From the NCBI GenBank assembly GCA_903872345.1, contig CAIQKM010000055.1:1-64000 (forward strand): a DNA stretch of 64,000 nt, given 5' to 3'. The translations under genes and the position numbers were made by a program. Shown here in pieces: positions 16,268 to 24,858 of this stretch. How positions within the stretch are numbered: the stretch's first letter is position 1; each line of letters starts with the position of its first letter. This DNA comes from an uncultured Verrucomicrobia subdivision 3 bacterium. Lineage in GTDB: Bacteria; Verrucomicrobiota; Verrucomicrobiia; Limisphaerales; UBA11358. The notes beneath the pieces are model-generated. The model was not told the origin of the DNA. It was given only the letters and a program-made list of their open reading frames with translations, and did not search any database.

Positions 16268-19057
16268 ATGCCAAAATGTTTGCGATTAAAACAAGCCGGG
16301 TGTTGGATGGTCACCCTCGGCTTGTTGGCATGCTTTTTACCCGGGTATGCGGCGGAACCGGCGCTAAAAAAACTGCGTGGTCATGTGCCGGCGGCAGTGG
16401 CAAAACTGGCCGCTTTCGGCCGGTTGTCGGCTACCAACCGACTGAGCTTGGCCATCGGACTCCCGCTGCATGATAAGGCCGGTTTGACCAACTTTCTGGC
16501 CGGACTCTACAACCCGGCCAGTCCGGATTACCACCATTACCTGTCGCCCGCCCAATTTGCAGAACGATTTGGTCCCTCGGCGACGGATTATGCCACGGTG
16601 GCCCGCTTTGCCGAAACCAATGGCTTAACCATTACCGCTACGCACGGCAATCGTCTCTTGCTGGACGTGAGTGGTTCCGCCGCCGATATTGAGCGGACCT
16701 TTCAGGTTAACCTGCTGAAATATCACCATCCTTCCGAAGCCCGCGATTTCTTTGCGCCGGACACCGAACCTTCGGTGAGCGCGGGTTTGCCGGTGGCGGA
16801 TATCAGCGGCTTGAGTGATTACGGGCGGCCCCGCCCGATGAGTTTGCGCCGGTATGCTGGCAGCGGCGCCGGACTTTCACCGCACAACGGTTCGGCCGCC
16901 GGGGGAGCCTATATGGGCAAGGATTTTCGCGCCGCTTACCTGCCGGGTGTCACCCTCACCGGCAGCGGTCAGATGATCGGGATGGTCCAGTTTGACGGCT
17001 ATTATCCGGCGGATATCAAGGCATACGAAACGGCCGCCGGTTTGCCGGTCGTGCCCATTCAAACCGTGTTGTTGGATGGTTTCAACGGCGTCCCCACGCC
17101 GGGAACCAACAGCGGCAACGGTGAGGTTTCGTTGGATATTGAAATGGCCGTCTCCATGGCCCCCGGGCTGGCCGGCATTGTTTTGTTTGAAGGAAATCCC
17201 AATTACGTCCTGCCCAATGACATTCTGAACACCATGGTGGCGAGCAACTCGATCAAGCAATTTTGCTGTTCCTGGGGCTGGGGCGGGGGACCCTCGGATA
17301 CTACGGACGCCATCTTCCAGCAGATGGCCGCCCAAGGTCAGTCATTCTTTACGTCATCTGGCGATAACGATGCCTATACCGTCGGCGATGATTCGACCAA
17401 CGGTCTGGATAATGCGGCGGTCGGGGGCACACCGGCCAGTTCGCCTTATGTGACCACCGTGGGGGGAACCACCCTGACCACCGGCGCCGGCGGGGCTTGG
17501 ACGGGCGAAACGGCATGGAACTGGGGGTTGCGCAATGGCAGTTATGTCGGCACCGGCGGCGGCTTCAGTTCTTATTATGAAATCCCCGACTGGCAGGCGG
17601 GCGTGGATATGTCCACGAATGGCGGCTCATCCAGCGGTCGCAACATTCCGGATGTGGCCATGGTGGCGGACAATATTTACGTTTACTACGGCAACGGTTC
17701 ATCCAATTCTTTTGGCGGCACAAGTTGCGCCACGCCGTTGTGGGCGGGGCTGGCGGCGCTGATCAATCAGCAGACCATGGGGTACGGCCGTCCGCCGGTC
17801 GGTTTTTTTAATCCGGCCATTTATCAGTTGGGGAGCAGTAATCTGTATGCCGCCGCCTTCCACGATATCACCAGCGGCAGCAATGCGTGGCCGGCGAGTC
17901 CAGGGGCGTATTATGCCGTGCCCGGCTATGATTTGTGTACCGGTTGGGGCACGCCCGCCGGTCAAGGCCTGATCAATGCCATCGCCGGTCTGCCGGATGT
18001 CATGGGCGTCAGCCCGCTTACCGGGTTTGCCGCAGCGGGGCCGGTGGCCGGGCCGTTTGTTAACGGGTCGCAACAGTTTGTTGTCACTAACCAAGGTGCC
18101 CAGCAGATCAAGTGGTCCATCATCAATACCTCGGCTTGGCTCTATGTATCATCCCTACCGTTGGCGGCACCGGTAAACATACCGGGCGGGTCGGAATCCT
18201 TGACCGATGATCCATTGGCGGGTGGCAAGACGGACACCTTCACGGTCAGCGTGTCCTCCGGGGCGGCCGGTTTGGACGCGGGATACTATAATGCCAACGT
18301 GCTGGTTTCAAATGCGGTTTCCCGGTCGGTCATCAGCCTCGGATTTACCCTGCAAATTGGCCAGTCGCTGGTGCAAAACGGCGGATTTGAAACCGGGGAT
18401 TTTACCGGCTGGACGTTTACCGGCGATACCACGGTGTTTCGCCGGGGAAAATTTACACTGTATGACGACGTGGTGGCGGGGGTGGTTTATCCCCAGGCGG
18501 CGCATTCGGGAAATTTTGGCGCCTATTTGGGCGACAACAAACCGGCCACGCTGACGCAATCCCTCACTACCGTGCCGGGCCAAAAATATTACCTGTCTTT
18601 CTGGCTGGGCAATACCGACACCACCGGGGTGGGACAATTTTCCGTGCTTTGGAATACCAATAGCGCTGCGAGCAATGCGGTGCTAACCCTGACCCATCCG
18701 CCGGCATTTGACTGGGTCAATGAACAATTTTTGCTGACGGCCACCGGCACCAATACCACGCTGGAATTTGTGGCACAGGACTTCCCGAATTACTTCGGGC
18801 TGGATGATGTGCAGGTGACGCCGGTGCCGCAGGCCGAATTCCGGTCTGCCGTTCGCTCCGCCAGCAGTTTTCAGCTCAGTTGGGGGGCGGCCACCAACCT
18901 GGTCTATCAGGTGCAATATAAAACCAACCTGTGCCAGACCAATTGGTTGAATTGGGGGGATCCCATCACGGCCACCAGCAGCGCGTTGAGCATATTGGAC
19001 GCCAGCGATCCGGCGACCAATGCGCAGCGTTTTTACCGGCTGATTGTGTCGCCGTAA
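16268..19057 (+). CDS. Secreted S53 (sedolisin) peptidase, tandem paralogue
   Basis: 929 residues from ATG 16268, which gives a standard signal peptide (MPKCLRLKQAGCWMVTLGLL); an earlier ATG at 16238 lacks a ribosome-binding site. The layout is the same as the gene before it: activation domain, catalytic E286/D290 ('GEVSLDIEM'), D366 ('SSGDNDA'), S486 ('GGTSCATP'), calcium segment 'DLCTGWGTPAG', then the Ig-like, NGGFETGDFTGW and tail domains. Much of the sequence matches its neighbour, but it carries a roughly 20-residue insert in the Ig-like segment ('GGSESLTDDPLAGGK'). The two genes are separated by about 140 bp. They are most likely a local duplication that has since diverged. Confidence 0.92.
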   Translation: MPKCLRLKQAGCWMVTLGLLACFLPGYAAEPALKKLRGHVPAAVAKLAAFGRLSATNRLSLAIGLPLHDKAGLTNFLAGLYNPASPDYHHYLSPAQFAERFGPSATDYATVARFAETNGLTITATHGNRLLLDVSGSAADIERTFQVNLLKYHHPSEARDFFAPDTEPSVSAGLPVADISGLSDYGRPRPMSLRRYAGSGAGLSPHNGSAAGGAYMGKDFRAAYLPGVTLTGSGQMIGMVQFDGYYPADIKAYETAAGLPVVPIQTVLLDGFNGVPTPGTNSGNGEVSLDIEMAVSMAPGLAGIVLFEGNPNYVLPNDILNTMVASNSIKQFCCSWGWGGGPSDTTDAIFQQMAAQGQSFFTSSGDNDAYTVGDDSTNGLDNAAVGGTPASSPYVTTVGGTTLTTGAGGAWTGETAWNWGLRNGSYVGTGGGFSSYYEIPDWQAGVDMSTNGGSSSGRNIPDVAMVADNIYVYYGNGSSNSFGGTSCATPLWAGLAALINQQTMGYGRPPVGFFNPAIYQLGSSNLYAAAFHDITSGSNAWPASPGAYYAVPGYDLCTGWGTPAGQGLINAIAGLPDVMGVSPLTGFAAAGPVAGPFVNGSQQFVVTNQGAQQIKWSIINTSAWLYVSSLPLAAPVNIPGGSESLTDDPLAGGKTDTFTVSVSSGAAGLDAGYYNANVLVSNAVSRSVISLGFTLQIGQSLVQNGGFETGDFTGWTFTGDTTVFRRGKFTLYDDVVAGVVYPQAAHSGNFGAYLGDNKPATLTQSLTTVPGQKYYLSFWLGNTDTTGVGQFSVLWNTNSAASNAVLTLTHPPAFDWVNEQFLLTATGTNTTLEFVAQDFPNYFGLDDVQVTPVPQAEFRSAVRSASSFQLSWGAATNLVYQVQYKTNLCQTNWLNWGDPITATSSALSILDASDPATNAQRFYRLIVSP

Positions 19058-19253
19058 CCGTTTGATTTTTCGCCTCAAACGGATGATTCCGCGCCCATGG
19101 CTTCGGCAGGAAAACCTTGCCTGCTGAAAAACTGGAAAATTCGCGTAACGTCCCGCCAAAAACGTTGCTGAGTACCTTGAAGGGCCGGGGTGTCCGGCGC
19201 CGGGTGCGGTGGAATCAATCGGCAACAAACCTGTGAATACGGTTGCGGAAATG

Positions 19254-19736
19254 TCAGTCGGCGGCGGTTTTTTTGGCCTCGTCCTTTTTCATCGGGCCGA
19301 AATTGCCGCTCTCGCAACATTCCACGAAGCCTTCGGTGACCGATTTCAACTCCTCCCAGCGGGCGCGGATTTCCGCCGCTTCCGCCTTGGTAATCTGGTT
19401 GTCGGCGGCGGCATTGGCCACCACGTGCAGCAGTTCCGCAAACTCCTGCACGATCTGGTTCGTGGCCGGAATCAGAAAGCCGGGGTGGGGGACGTTTTTG
19501 GGATTGGGAATGTAAAAGCCGCCCGCCCGCTGGCAGAGCCACTGGATGAGCCGGTGATCGCCGGTGCTCTGGAACAGCGCGTCCACCCGGTCGAGCGGAT
19601 TGTCCACGCCGCTGCCCCGGTCGTCGGGCGGCTGCGTCCATTTGTAAATCATGGAAGTGGAGAGTTCCAGGTCGGCGGAAACTTGCTTGGGTGTTTTCTG
19701 TTCAAACACCTCGCGGAGCAGTTCGTAGGATTCCAT
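19254..19736 (-). CDS. Small HTH protein resembling phage CII-type regulators
   Basis: 160 residues from ATG 19736; a longer in-frame reading to 19916 adds a 60-residue stretch with no domain character. Residues 4-35 form a helix-turn-helix ('LREVFEQKTPKQVSADLELSTSMIYKWTQPP'-like), followed by helices. The C-terminus is lysine-rich and probably flexible. It resembles the phage-derived CII/CP76-type regulator found as a lone chromosomal gene, but I cannot confirm the family. It stands alone, facing the second S53 gene. DNA binding is inferred from the HTH; its target is unknown. Confidence 0.75.
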   Translation of the reverse strand: MESYELLREVFEQKTPKQVSADLELSTSMIYKWTQPPDDRGSGVDNPLDRVDALFQSTGDHRLIQWLCQRAGGFYIPNPKNVPHPGFLIPATNQIVQEFAELLHVVANAAADNQITKAEAAEIRARWEELKSVTEGFVECCESGNFGPMKKDEAKKTAAD

Positions 19737-19943
19737 GGCGCGACAATGCGCAATTGCCGCCGACTTGGCAAGCGGGAAGCGCAGTTCCGATTTTCCCCGG
19801 AAATTGTAAGTGCAAGCCGGTTGGAAATCGGGTTTGATGAGGGGCATGAAGCCGTTGGCCAAACGCCGATTTTGCCTTACCGCTTGCTTTGTCGGCGGGT
19901 TTGGTGCTCTAATCATGTTACGAAATCAACATAGAGCAGGCTT

Positions 19944-20492
19944 ATGATAATCTATACAATTTGTCTCGTGGTTGGTTTGGTGTTCACTCTGCTGAGTGTG
20001 CTCATCGGCCATTTTGGCGGCGGCGGCGAACACGTGGCGGGTAGCGGCGGTCATGCCGAGGCCGGGGCGGATGCCAGCGACATGCCGGGCATCTCCATTT
20101 TCAGTCCCACCATCATGGCCTCATTTGTTACGGCCTTTGGCAGTTTTGGCCTGATCTTTTCCCAGTTTACCCTCACCCGCCCGCAATTTATTAGCGCACC
20201 CCTTTCCCTGGTCAGCGCCGGCGTGGTGGCCGGGGTCTTGTACAAGTTTTTGGCGCTGGTGTTTCGCCACACGCAAAGCTCCAGCGAATCGCACGTGGCC
20301 AATCTGGCCGGCACGGAGGCCAGCGTGGTGAGTCCGATCCCGGAAAATGGCGTGGGTGAAATCGCCTACGTGGTCGGCGGCACCCGCTACACCGCCCCGG
20401 CCCGCATGGAAGATGGCCAGGCCCGCATGAACGGCCAGGTCGTCAAGATCACGCGGGTCGTCGGCACCCAGTTTTACGTCAGTGCAAATTAG
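19944..20492 (+). CDS. NfeD/YqiJ-like membrane protein
   Basis: 182 residues. There is an N-terminal membrane helix (1-24), a Gly/Ala-rich loop, two further helices (about 55-75 and 83-104), and a soluble C-terminal domain of about 60 residues. That domain ('LAGTEASVVSPIPENGVGEIAYVVGG...') has the small beta-barrel pattern of NfeD/YqiJ OB-fold domains. These proteins are encoded next to flotillins and are thought to help organise membrane microdomains. The flotillin gene begins 24 bp downstream on the same strand, which supports the assignment. Confidence 0.83.
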   Translation: MIIYTICLVVGLVFTLLSVLIGHFGGGGEHVAGSGGHAEAGADASDMPGISIFSPTIMASFVTAFGSFGLIFSQFTLTRPQFISAPLSLVSAGVVAGVLYKFLALVFRHTQSSSESHVANLAGTEASVVSPIPENGVGEIAYVVGGTRYTAPARMEDGQARMNGQVVKITRVVGTQFYVSAN

Positions 20493-20516
20493 TTTGAAAT
20501 TCATCCACTAAACATT

Positions 20517-22043
20517 ATGCAACTCCCCCTCGCTCCCTTGCTGGCCCAGATGAGTCTGGTTCAGGGCGGTATTACCACCATCGCCACGATTGTTGTCGCC
20601 ATTGTGTTATTCCTGCTGGTGTACATGGTCTTCAGCCGTTACACCAAGGTCGGCCCGAATCAGGTGCTGATCGTGTCCGGTCGCAAGCACAAGTTGGAGG
20701 ACGGCTCCATGGTCGGCTTCCGCATTGTGAAAGGCGGCGGCACGTTCGTGATGCCGGTCTTCGAAAAGGTGGACATCCTGTCGCTCGAACTGTTGACCAT
20801 TGACGTGCAGACGCCGGAAGTTTACACGAGCAAAGGCGTGCCGGTGAAAGTGGATGGCGTGGCCCAGATCAAGGTGAAGGGCGACGACGTTTCCATCAGC
20901 ACCGCCGCCGAACAGTTTCTGGGCAAGGCCACCGACGAGGTGCGCAACATTGCCACCCAGACGCTGGAAGGTCACTTGCGCGCCATTCTTGGCACCATGA
21001 CGGTGGAGGAAATTTACCAGAACCGCGATGCCTTCGCCTCCAAGGTCCAGGAAGTCGCCGCCGGCGACATGGCGAACATGGGGCTACAGATCGTCAGCTT
21101 CACCATCCGCGACATCCGCGATACGCAGGGCTATCTCGACGCCCTCGGCAAGCCGCGCATCGCCCAGGTGAAACGCGATGCGCAGATCGCGCAGGCCGAG
21201 GCCGACCGCGATGCGATCATCCGTTCCGCCCAAGCCAATCAGGCCGGTCAGGAAGCCAAGTTTCTCGCGGACACCAAGGTGGCCGAAGCGCAGCGGGATT
21301 ATCAATCCAACGTGGCCCAATACCAGGCCGCCGTGAACCAGAAGAAGGCCGAGGCGGATCTCGCCTACGATTTGCAGAAGTTCAAAACCAACCAGTTGGT
21401 GAAGGCCGAAGAAGTGCAGGTGCAGATCATCGAGAAGCAGAAAAACATCGAGCTGCAACAGCAGGAAATCCAGCGCAAACAGCGCGAGCTCGAAGCCACG
21501 GTGCAACGTCCCGCCGATGCCGAACGCTATCGCGTCGAAACGCTGGCCAACGCCCGGAAATTCCAGTTGGAAACCGAGGCGGCAGGTTCCGCTTCCGCCA
21601 CCAAGGCCAACGGTTTTGCCGCCGCCGATGTGCAGAAGGCCACCGGCGTGGCCGAGGCCGAAGCCAACAAGGCGCGCGGTCTCGCCGAGGCGGCCGTCAT
21701 TGAGGCGCAGGGCAAAGCCACCGCCGAGGCGATGAGCCTGAAGGCGGAAAGCTTCAAGCAATACAACGAGGCCGCCGTGATCGAAATGATCGTGCGCATC
21801 CTGCCCGAGGTCGCCGGCAAGATCAGCGAACCGCTGGCCAAGACCGAGAAGATCGTCATCATCAATTCCGGCAACGGTCCCGGCGGCGGCGCCAGCAAAC
21901 TGACCGGCGATGTCACGCAAATCATCAGCCAGTTGCCGCCGGTGATCGAAAGTCTCACCGGTGTCAAATTCGAGAAATTGCTCGAACAGGTGCCCATGCT
22001 CAGAAAAGCGATGGGCAAGGACGATACCGAAACCAAAGCGTAA
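20517..22043 (+). CDS. Flotillin-like SPFH-domain protein
   Basis: 508 residues. A single N-terminal membrane helix (about 19-40) precedes an SPFH/band-7 domain (about 45-225, '[15 protein letters not shown]', '[16 protein letters not shown]'). A long Ala/Glu-rich coiled coil follows (about 225-420, '[20 protein letters not shown]'), then a C-terminal domain ('[16 protein letters not shown]'). This matches YqiK/flotillin architecture and length. It scaffolds membrane microdomains. It is paired with the NfeD-like gene immediately upstream, the conserved two-gene arrangement of bacterial flotillins. Confidence 0.93.
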   Translation: MQLPLAPLLAQMSLVQGGITTIATIVVAIVLFLLVYMVFSRYTKVGPNQVLIVSGRKHKLEDGSMVGFRIVKGGGTFVMPVFEKVDILSLELLTIDVQTPEVYTSKGVPVKVDGVAQIKVKGDDVSISTAAEQFLGKATDEVRNIATQTLEGHLRAILGTMTVEEIYQNRDAFASKVQEVAAGDMANMGLQIVSFTIRDIRDTQGYLDALGKPRIAQVKRDAQIAQAEADRDAIIRSAQANQAGQEAKFLADTKVAEAQRDYQSNVAQYQAAVNQKKAEADLAYDLQKFKTNQLVKAEEVQVQIIEKQKNIELQQQEIQRKQRELEATVQRPADAERYRVETLANARKFQLETEAAGSASATKANGFAAADVQKATGVAEAEANKARGLAEAAVIEAQGKATAEAMSLKAESFKQYNEAAVIEMIVRILPEVAGKISEPLAKTEKIVIINSGNGPGGGASKLTGDVTQIISQLPPVIESLTGVKFEKLLEQVPMLRKAMGKDDTETKA

Positions 22044-22386
22044 CGGGACCGGACATCGCGCCGCGATGCTCCGGCCGCATAAACCATCAACCAAGGATTA
22101 TTTATGGGCTGGGGCAGAATGATGTTAATGGGGTGCGCGCTACCGAGTGACGGAGCGCGGGCTTCCGCCGGTTGCCAGGGCAACCTGGTTGCGACTCCTC
22201 GGGTTGTAGCAGCCGACGTCAGGAGGCTCAAATATTACTGGGAACGCTCCTTTATTTGAAGCCTCCTTACGTCGGCTGCTACTTCTTAAAGTGCCGCCAC
22301 GGCCGACGACCAATCCAAACTAAATTTCCGTTAACCTAAAACCCGGCAGACCCAACCATCAAACCAATAAACGAAAGGAAACCCCT
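22044..22386. other. Non-coding gap between flotillin and the PLDc_N genes
   Basis: 343 bp with no supported gene. It holds a hairpin just after the flotillin stop (CCGGACATCGCG...CGCGATGCTCCGG, about 22051-22076, no T-run), a short GGTTGCC/GGCAACC palindrome near 22160-22190, and the 77-bp palindromic repeat at 22206-22282. The last 15 bp (AACGAAAGGAAACCCCT) contains the ribosome-binding site of the next gene. Confidence 0.7.
22206..22282. repeat. 77-bp GTAGCAGCCGACGT-type palindromic repeat
   Basis: The left arm 22206-22233 and right arm 22254-22282 are reverse complements over about 28 bp with two differences (a C/A mismatch and one extra base). Both outer ends are GTAGC/GCTAC. A 20-bp loop separates the arms. 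The shape is that of a REP or small MITE dispersed in intergenic DNA. It shares the GTAGC end with the repeats at 4495-4636 and 24806-24833. Confidence 0.75.
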
Positions 22387-22605
22387 ATGCTCGCCTTCTT
22401 CCCCTTGTTTTTTGTCTTTCCGTTCCTGCTTTTTCCGTTCCTGCTGCTCGCGTTTGCATTCTGGATCTGGATGCTCATTTCCGCCATCCAGAACCGGGGT
22501 GTCAGCGAAGGGGAAAAAGTCGCCTGGGTGCTGGTGGTGCTCTTCACGCACTGTCTGGGCGCTTTCATTTACTTTTTGGTCGGCTATCCGAAGCGCAACG
22601 GCTGA
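22387..22605 (+). CDS. Small PLDc_N-type membrane protein
   Basis: 72 residues with two hydrophobic helices (about 2-30 and 41-65). The pattern 'FAFWIWMLISAIQN....EGEKVAWVLVVLF......YFLVGYPKR' matches the PLDc_N domain, the N-terminal membrane module of cardiolipin synthases, here as a stand-alone protein. The ribosome-binding site is AAAGGAAA. It is the first of three paralogues in 1.5 kb (also 23291 and 23542). Its function is unknown; placement after NfeD and flotillin suggests a membrane-organisation theme. Confidence 0.85.
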   Translation: MLAFFPLFFVFPFLLFPFLLLAFAFWIWMLISAIQNRGVSEGEKVAWVLVVLFTHCLGAFIYFLVGYPKRNG

Positions 22606-22614
22606 CCCAACTTT

Positions 22615-23244
22615 ATGTGCGCCCTGGCCACCATCCTGCACGTTCCGGCTTCCTTCGCCGGTCTGGCCCAATTTAGCAGTCCGGGCTTTTCCTCCGGGCC
22701 GCCGGCCATCTTCATGTTCTTTTTCGTGGCGATCTTTATCGTCGTCATCGTCGGGATTTTGTTCACGGTGGGCAAGGGGGTCGTGGAGTGGACGGACAAC
22801 AATCAGCAACCTGTGCTGACCGTGGCGGCCAAAGTCGTGACCAAACGCACCCAGACACGGGTGGATTCCTCGCCCAATACCATGGGGGGCAACGATACCG
22901 CCACTTTCAATTCGGGGCGAACCACCAGTTCCACCAGCTACTTTGCCACCTTTGAATTTAGCTCCGGCGACCGCAAGGAATTCAAACTTTCCGCGCACGA
23001 ATACGGTTTGCTGGCCGAACACGACGCGGGCAATCTGACTTTTCAGGGCACGCGTTATCAGGGGTTTCAGCGCGCCAATGCGCCGGCGGCCGCTCCGGTT
23101 GAACCGGCGGAACCGGCCGTTCCTATCGCTCCCACGCTGGCGGGGGAACCGGCGTTCTGTCCGTTTTGCGGGGTGGAAGTGACGGCCGCCTTTAAATTTT
23201 GTCCCAAATGTGGTAAACCTCAGCCGGAATATGTTGAAAGCTGA
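22615..23244 (+). CDS. DUF2500-like membrane protein with C-terminal zinc ribbon
   Basis: 209 residues. There is an N-terminal membrane helix (about 28-55), then a domain with 'LTVAAKVVTKRTQT' and 'YFATFEFSSGDRKEFKLSAHEYGLLAEHDAGNLTFQGTRYQGF', the signature of DUF2500 proteins. A zinc ribbon of two CxxC pairs closes the protein ('FCPFCGVEV...FKFCPKCGK'). The zinc ribbon is an addition to the usual DUF2500 layout. It starts 9 bp after the first PLDc_N gene and is followed by a second, so the group is probably one transcription unit. Role unknown. Confidence 0.85.
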   Translation: MCALATILHVPASFAGLAQFSSPGFSSGPPAIFMFFFVAIFIVVIVGILFTVGKGVVEWTDNNQQPVLTVAAKVVTKRTQTRVDSSPNTMGGNDTATFNSGRTTSSTSYFATFEFSSGDRKEFKLSAHEYGLLAEHDAGNLTFQGTRYQGFQRANAPAAAPVEPAEPAVPIAPTLAGEPAFCPFCGVEVTAAFKFCPKCGKPQPEYVES

Positions 23245-23290
23245 AAACACACCCTGCACACCCTGAATCACAACCAGCCAAAGGATCTAT

Positions 23291-23515
23291 ATGTTTGCAA
23301 TTATCGGATTTTTATTTCTCCTGTTTTTTGTCCTGCCCATTCTCATGGCCTTGTTTGCGTTCTGGATCTGGATGCTCATCTCCGCGATCCAGAACAAGGG
23401 GTTGACCGAGGGCGAAAAAGTGGCCTGGGTGCTGGTCGTGCTGTTCCTGCACTGGCTCGGCGCGCTTGTCTATTTTGTGGTCGGCCATCCCAGGCGGAAG
23501 ACGCCATTAACCTGA
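23291..23515 (+). CDS. Small PLDc_N-type membrane protein, second copy
   Basis: 74 residues, closely similar to the protein at 22387-22605: 'FAFWIWMLISAIQNKGLTEGEKVAWVLVVLF' differs at only a few positions, while the N-terminal helix differs more. It has two membrane helices and a short basic C-terminus. The ribosome-binding site is AAAGGA, 7 nt upstream. A recent duplication flanking the DUF2500-like gene is the simplest explanation. Confidence 0.85.
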   Translation: MFAIIGFLFLLFFVLPILMALFAFWIWMLISAIQNKGLTEGEKVAWVLVVLFLHWLGALVYFVVGHPRRKTPLT

Positions 23516-23541
23516 GCGTTTGCGATATCACCAACCAAGCC

Positions 23542-23829
23542 ATGCTGGCCGAATTCAATTTATTTATACCGTTGTTGGGCACTTTGTTTTTGTGCCTTGC
23601 ATTGGTTTGGTTGTATGCCTTGGTGGATTGCCTGCGCCGTGATGATTTCAGTACGCGCGAGCGTATTGCTTGGGCGATTGTTATTTTATGTGCCAATTAT
23701 TTGGGATTAATCGCTTACTATGCGTTTTGTAATCGAGAGAAGAGGCAGCTATCCAGGCGCTTTCCCAAAGCCCTTGACCCGGTAACCGGGAAACCTGAAG
23801 ACCATGAAACTTTTCGAAGCCATCATTGA
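23542..23829 (+). CDS. Small PLDc_N-related membrane protein, third copy
   Basis: 95 residues. It keeps the pattern of the other two (W-x-Y-A-L-V-D-C-L...R-E-R-I-A-W-A-I-V-I-L...L-I-A-Y-Y) but is far more diverged and has a longer polar C-terminus of about 25 residues. Its 3' end overlaps the start of the carbonic anhydrase gene by 26 bp in another frame. The overlap suggests translational coupling. Confidence 0.78.
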   Translation: MLAEFNLFIPLLGTLFLCLALVWLYALVDCLRRDDFSTRERIAWAIVILCANYLGLIAYYAFCNREKRQLSRRFPKALDPVTGKPEDHETFRSHH

Positions 23830-24673
23830 TGCGAATCATCGCGCCGTGGCCGGTGATGCCAGCGCCGGGTTGCACCCGTCCGAATATGCGGACTCACTGC
23901 CGGTCATCGCGCTTACGTGCATTGACCCGCGCCTGAACGCCTTTTTCCCCAACGTGCTGGCGCTGCCTGCCGAGCAGTTTATCTGGCTGCGCAACGCCGG
24001 CAACATCATCACCAGTCCCCTCAGCAGCACCATGCGCTCGCTGGCGCTGGCGTGTGCGGTCAAAGGCGGCCGTGAGATCGCCATCATTGGCCACACCGAT
24101 TGTCAGGTGGCCAAGATGACCGCCAGCGTGTTGCTCGACCGTTTCAAGGATCTGGGCATAGACCGGCACAAGTTGCCGTCCAATCTCAGCGAATTTTTCG
24201 GCGTGTTCGGCAGCGAGCGTCAAAACCTCATCAAAGCTTGCGACTTTGTGCGCGGGAGCCCGTTGATCGGTCCCAAAATACCGGTACACGGTTTGTTGCT
24301 GGATATCGAAACCGGCAAGCTGGAATGGGTTGTGAATGGCTACGAAACCTGGGCGAACAGCGCGCTGCCGCCGGAGCCGGCCGGCGGTTTTCCGGAACTG
24401 GGGGTGCTGGGCGGATTCAAGGATTTCGTCATGGGCGAGATGAAGTTTCCCCATGGTAAAATCGGCGACTCCGCCGCCAACATTGGGGAAGGCGCGGCCC
24501 CGTTGCCGCCCCCGAACCCGCCCACGGCGTTGACTCCGCCCCGCCCGGTACCGCCTCCGGTTGTTCCGGGCCAGTCCCCGCTGCCGCCCATTCAACCGGC
24601 CGCTCCGGGCCGACGGTTGAAAGTCCCGCTCCCGCCGCCCATCCGGCCCGGGTCCAATTTTCGGCGGGGTTAA
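23804..24673 (+). CDS. Beta-class carbonic anhydrase with proline-rich tail
   Basis: 289 residues. The zinc site is complete for a beta-carbonic anhydrase: C39-x-D41-x-R43 ('LTCIDPR') and H97-x2-C100 ('IIGHTDC'). 'RNAGNIIT' is the usual active-site loop. The enzyme interconverts CO2 and bicarbonate. Residues about 225-289 are an extra tail rich in proline and glycine, with no domain, probably disordered or a protein-interaction segment. No signal peptide, so cytoplasmic. It overlaps the preceding small membrane-protein gene by 26 bp. Confidence 0.92.
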   Translation: MKLFEAIIDANHRAVAGDASAGLHPSEYADSLPVIALTCIDPRLNAFFPNVLALPAEQFIWLRNAGNIITSPLSSTMRSLALACAVKGGREIAIIGHTDCQVAKMTASVLLDRFKDLGIDRHKLPSNLSEFFGVFGSERQNLIKACDFVRGSPLIGPKIPVHGLLLDIETGKLEWVVNGYETWANSALPPEPAGGFPELGVLGGFKDFVMGEMKFPHGKIGDSAANIGEGAAPLPPPNPPTALTPPRPVPPPVVPGQSPLPPIQPAAPGRRLKVPLPPPIRPGSNFRRG

Positions 24674-24805
24674 AATTCGAAACCGAATTGGCAGGACAAA
24701 ACGGCGGATTCAGACCGGCACCAAGCATGACGCGCAAGTGCCGGTTCCTCTCAATTACCTGGCGAATTAAGTCTGAAAAAGTCTAAGCAAGGTGCGGTTG
24801 ATCAG

Positions 24806-24833
24806 GTAGCGCAGGCTTTCTAGTCTGCGCTAC
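24806..24833. terminator. GTAGC-type hairpin between convergent genes
   Basis: GTAGCGCAG (24806-24814) and CTGCGCTAC (24825-24833) are perfect complements around a 10-nt loop. It lies between the carbonic anhydrase stop and the 3' end of the lyase-like gene. No T-run follows on either strand, so it is a REP-like repeat that may double as a weak bidirectional terminator. Confidence 0.55.
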
Positions 24834-24858
24834 ATCCCCGGCGGCGGTTCTACCGCCC

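Noticed and set aside
19058-19082. Hairpin CCGTTTGA...TCAAACGG after the second S53 gene as a terminator
   Set aside because: The stem is 8 bp but is followed by ATGATTCC with no T-run on either strand, so I did not list it as a terminator.
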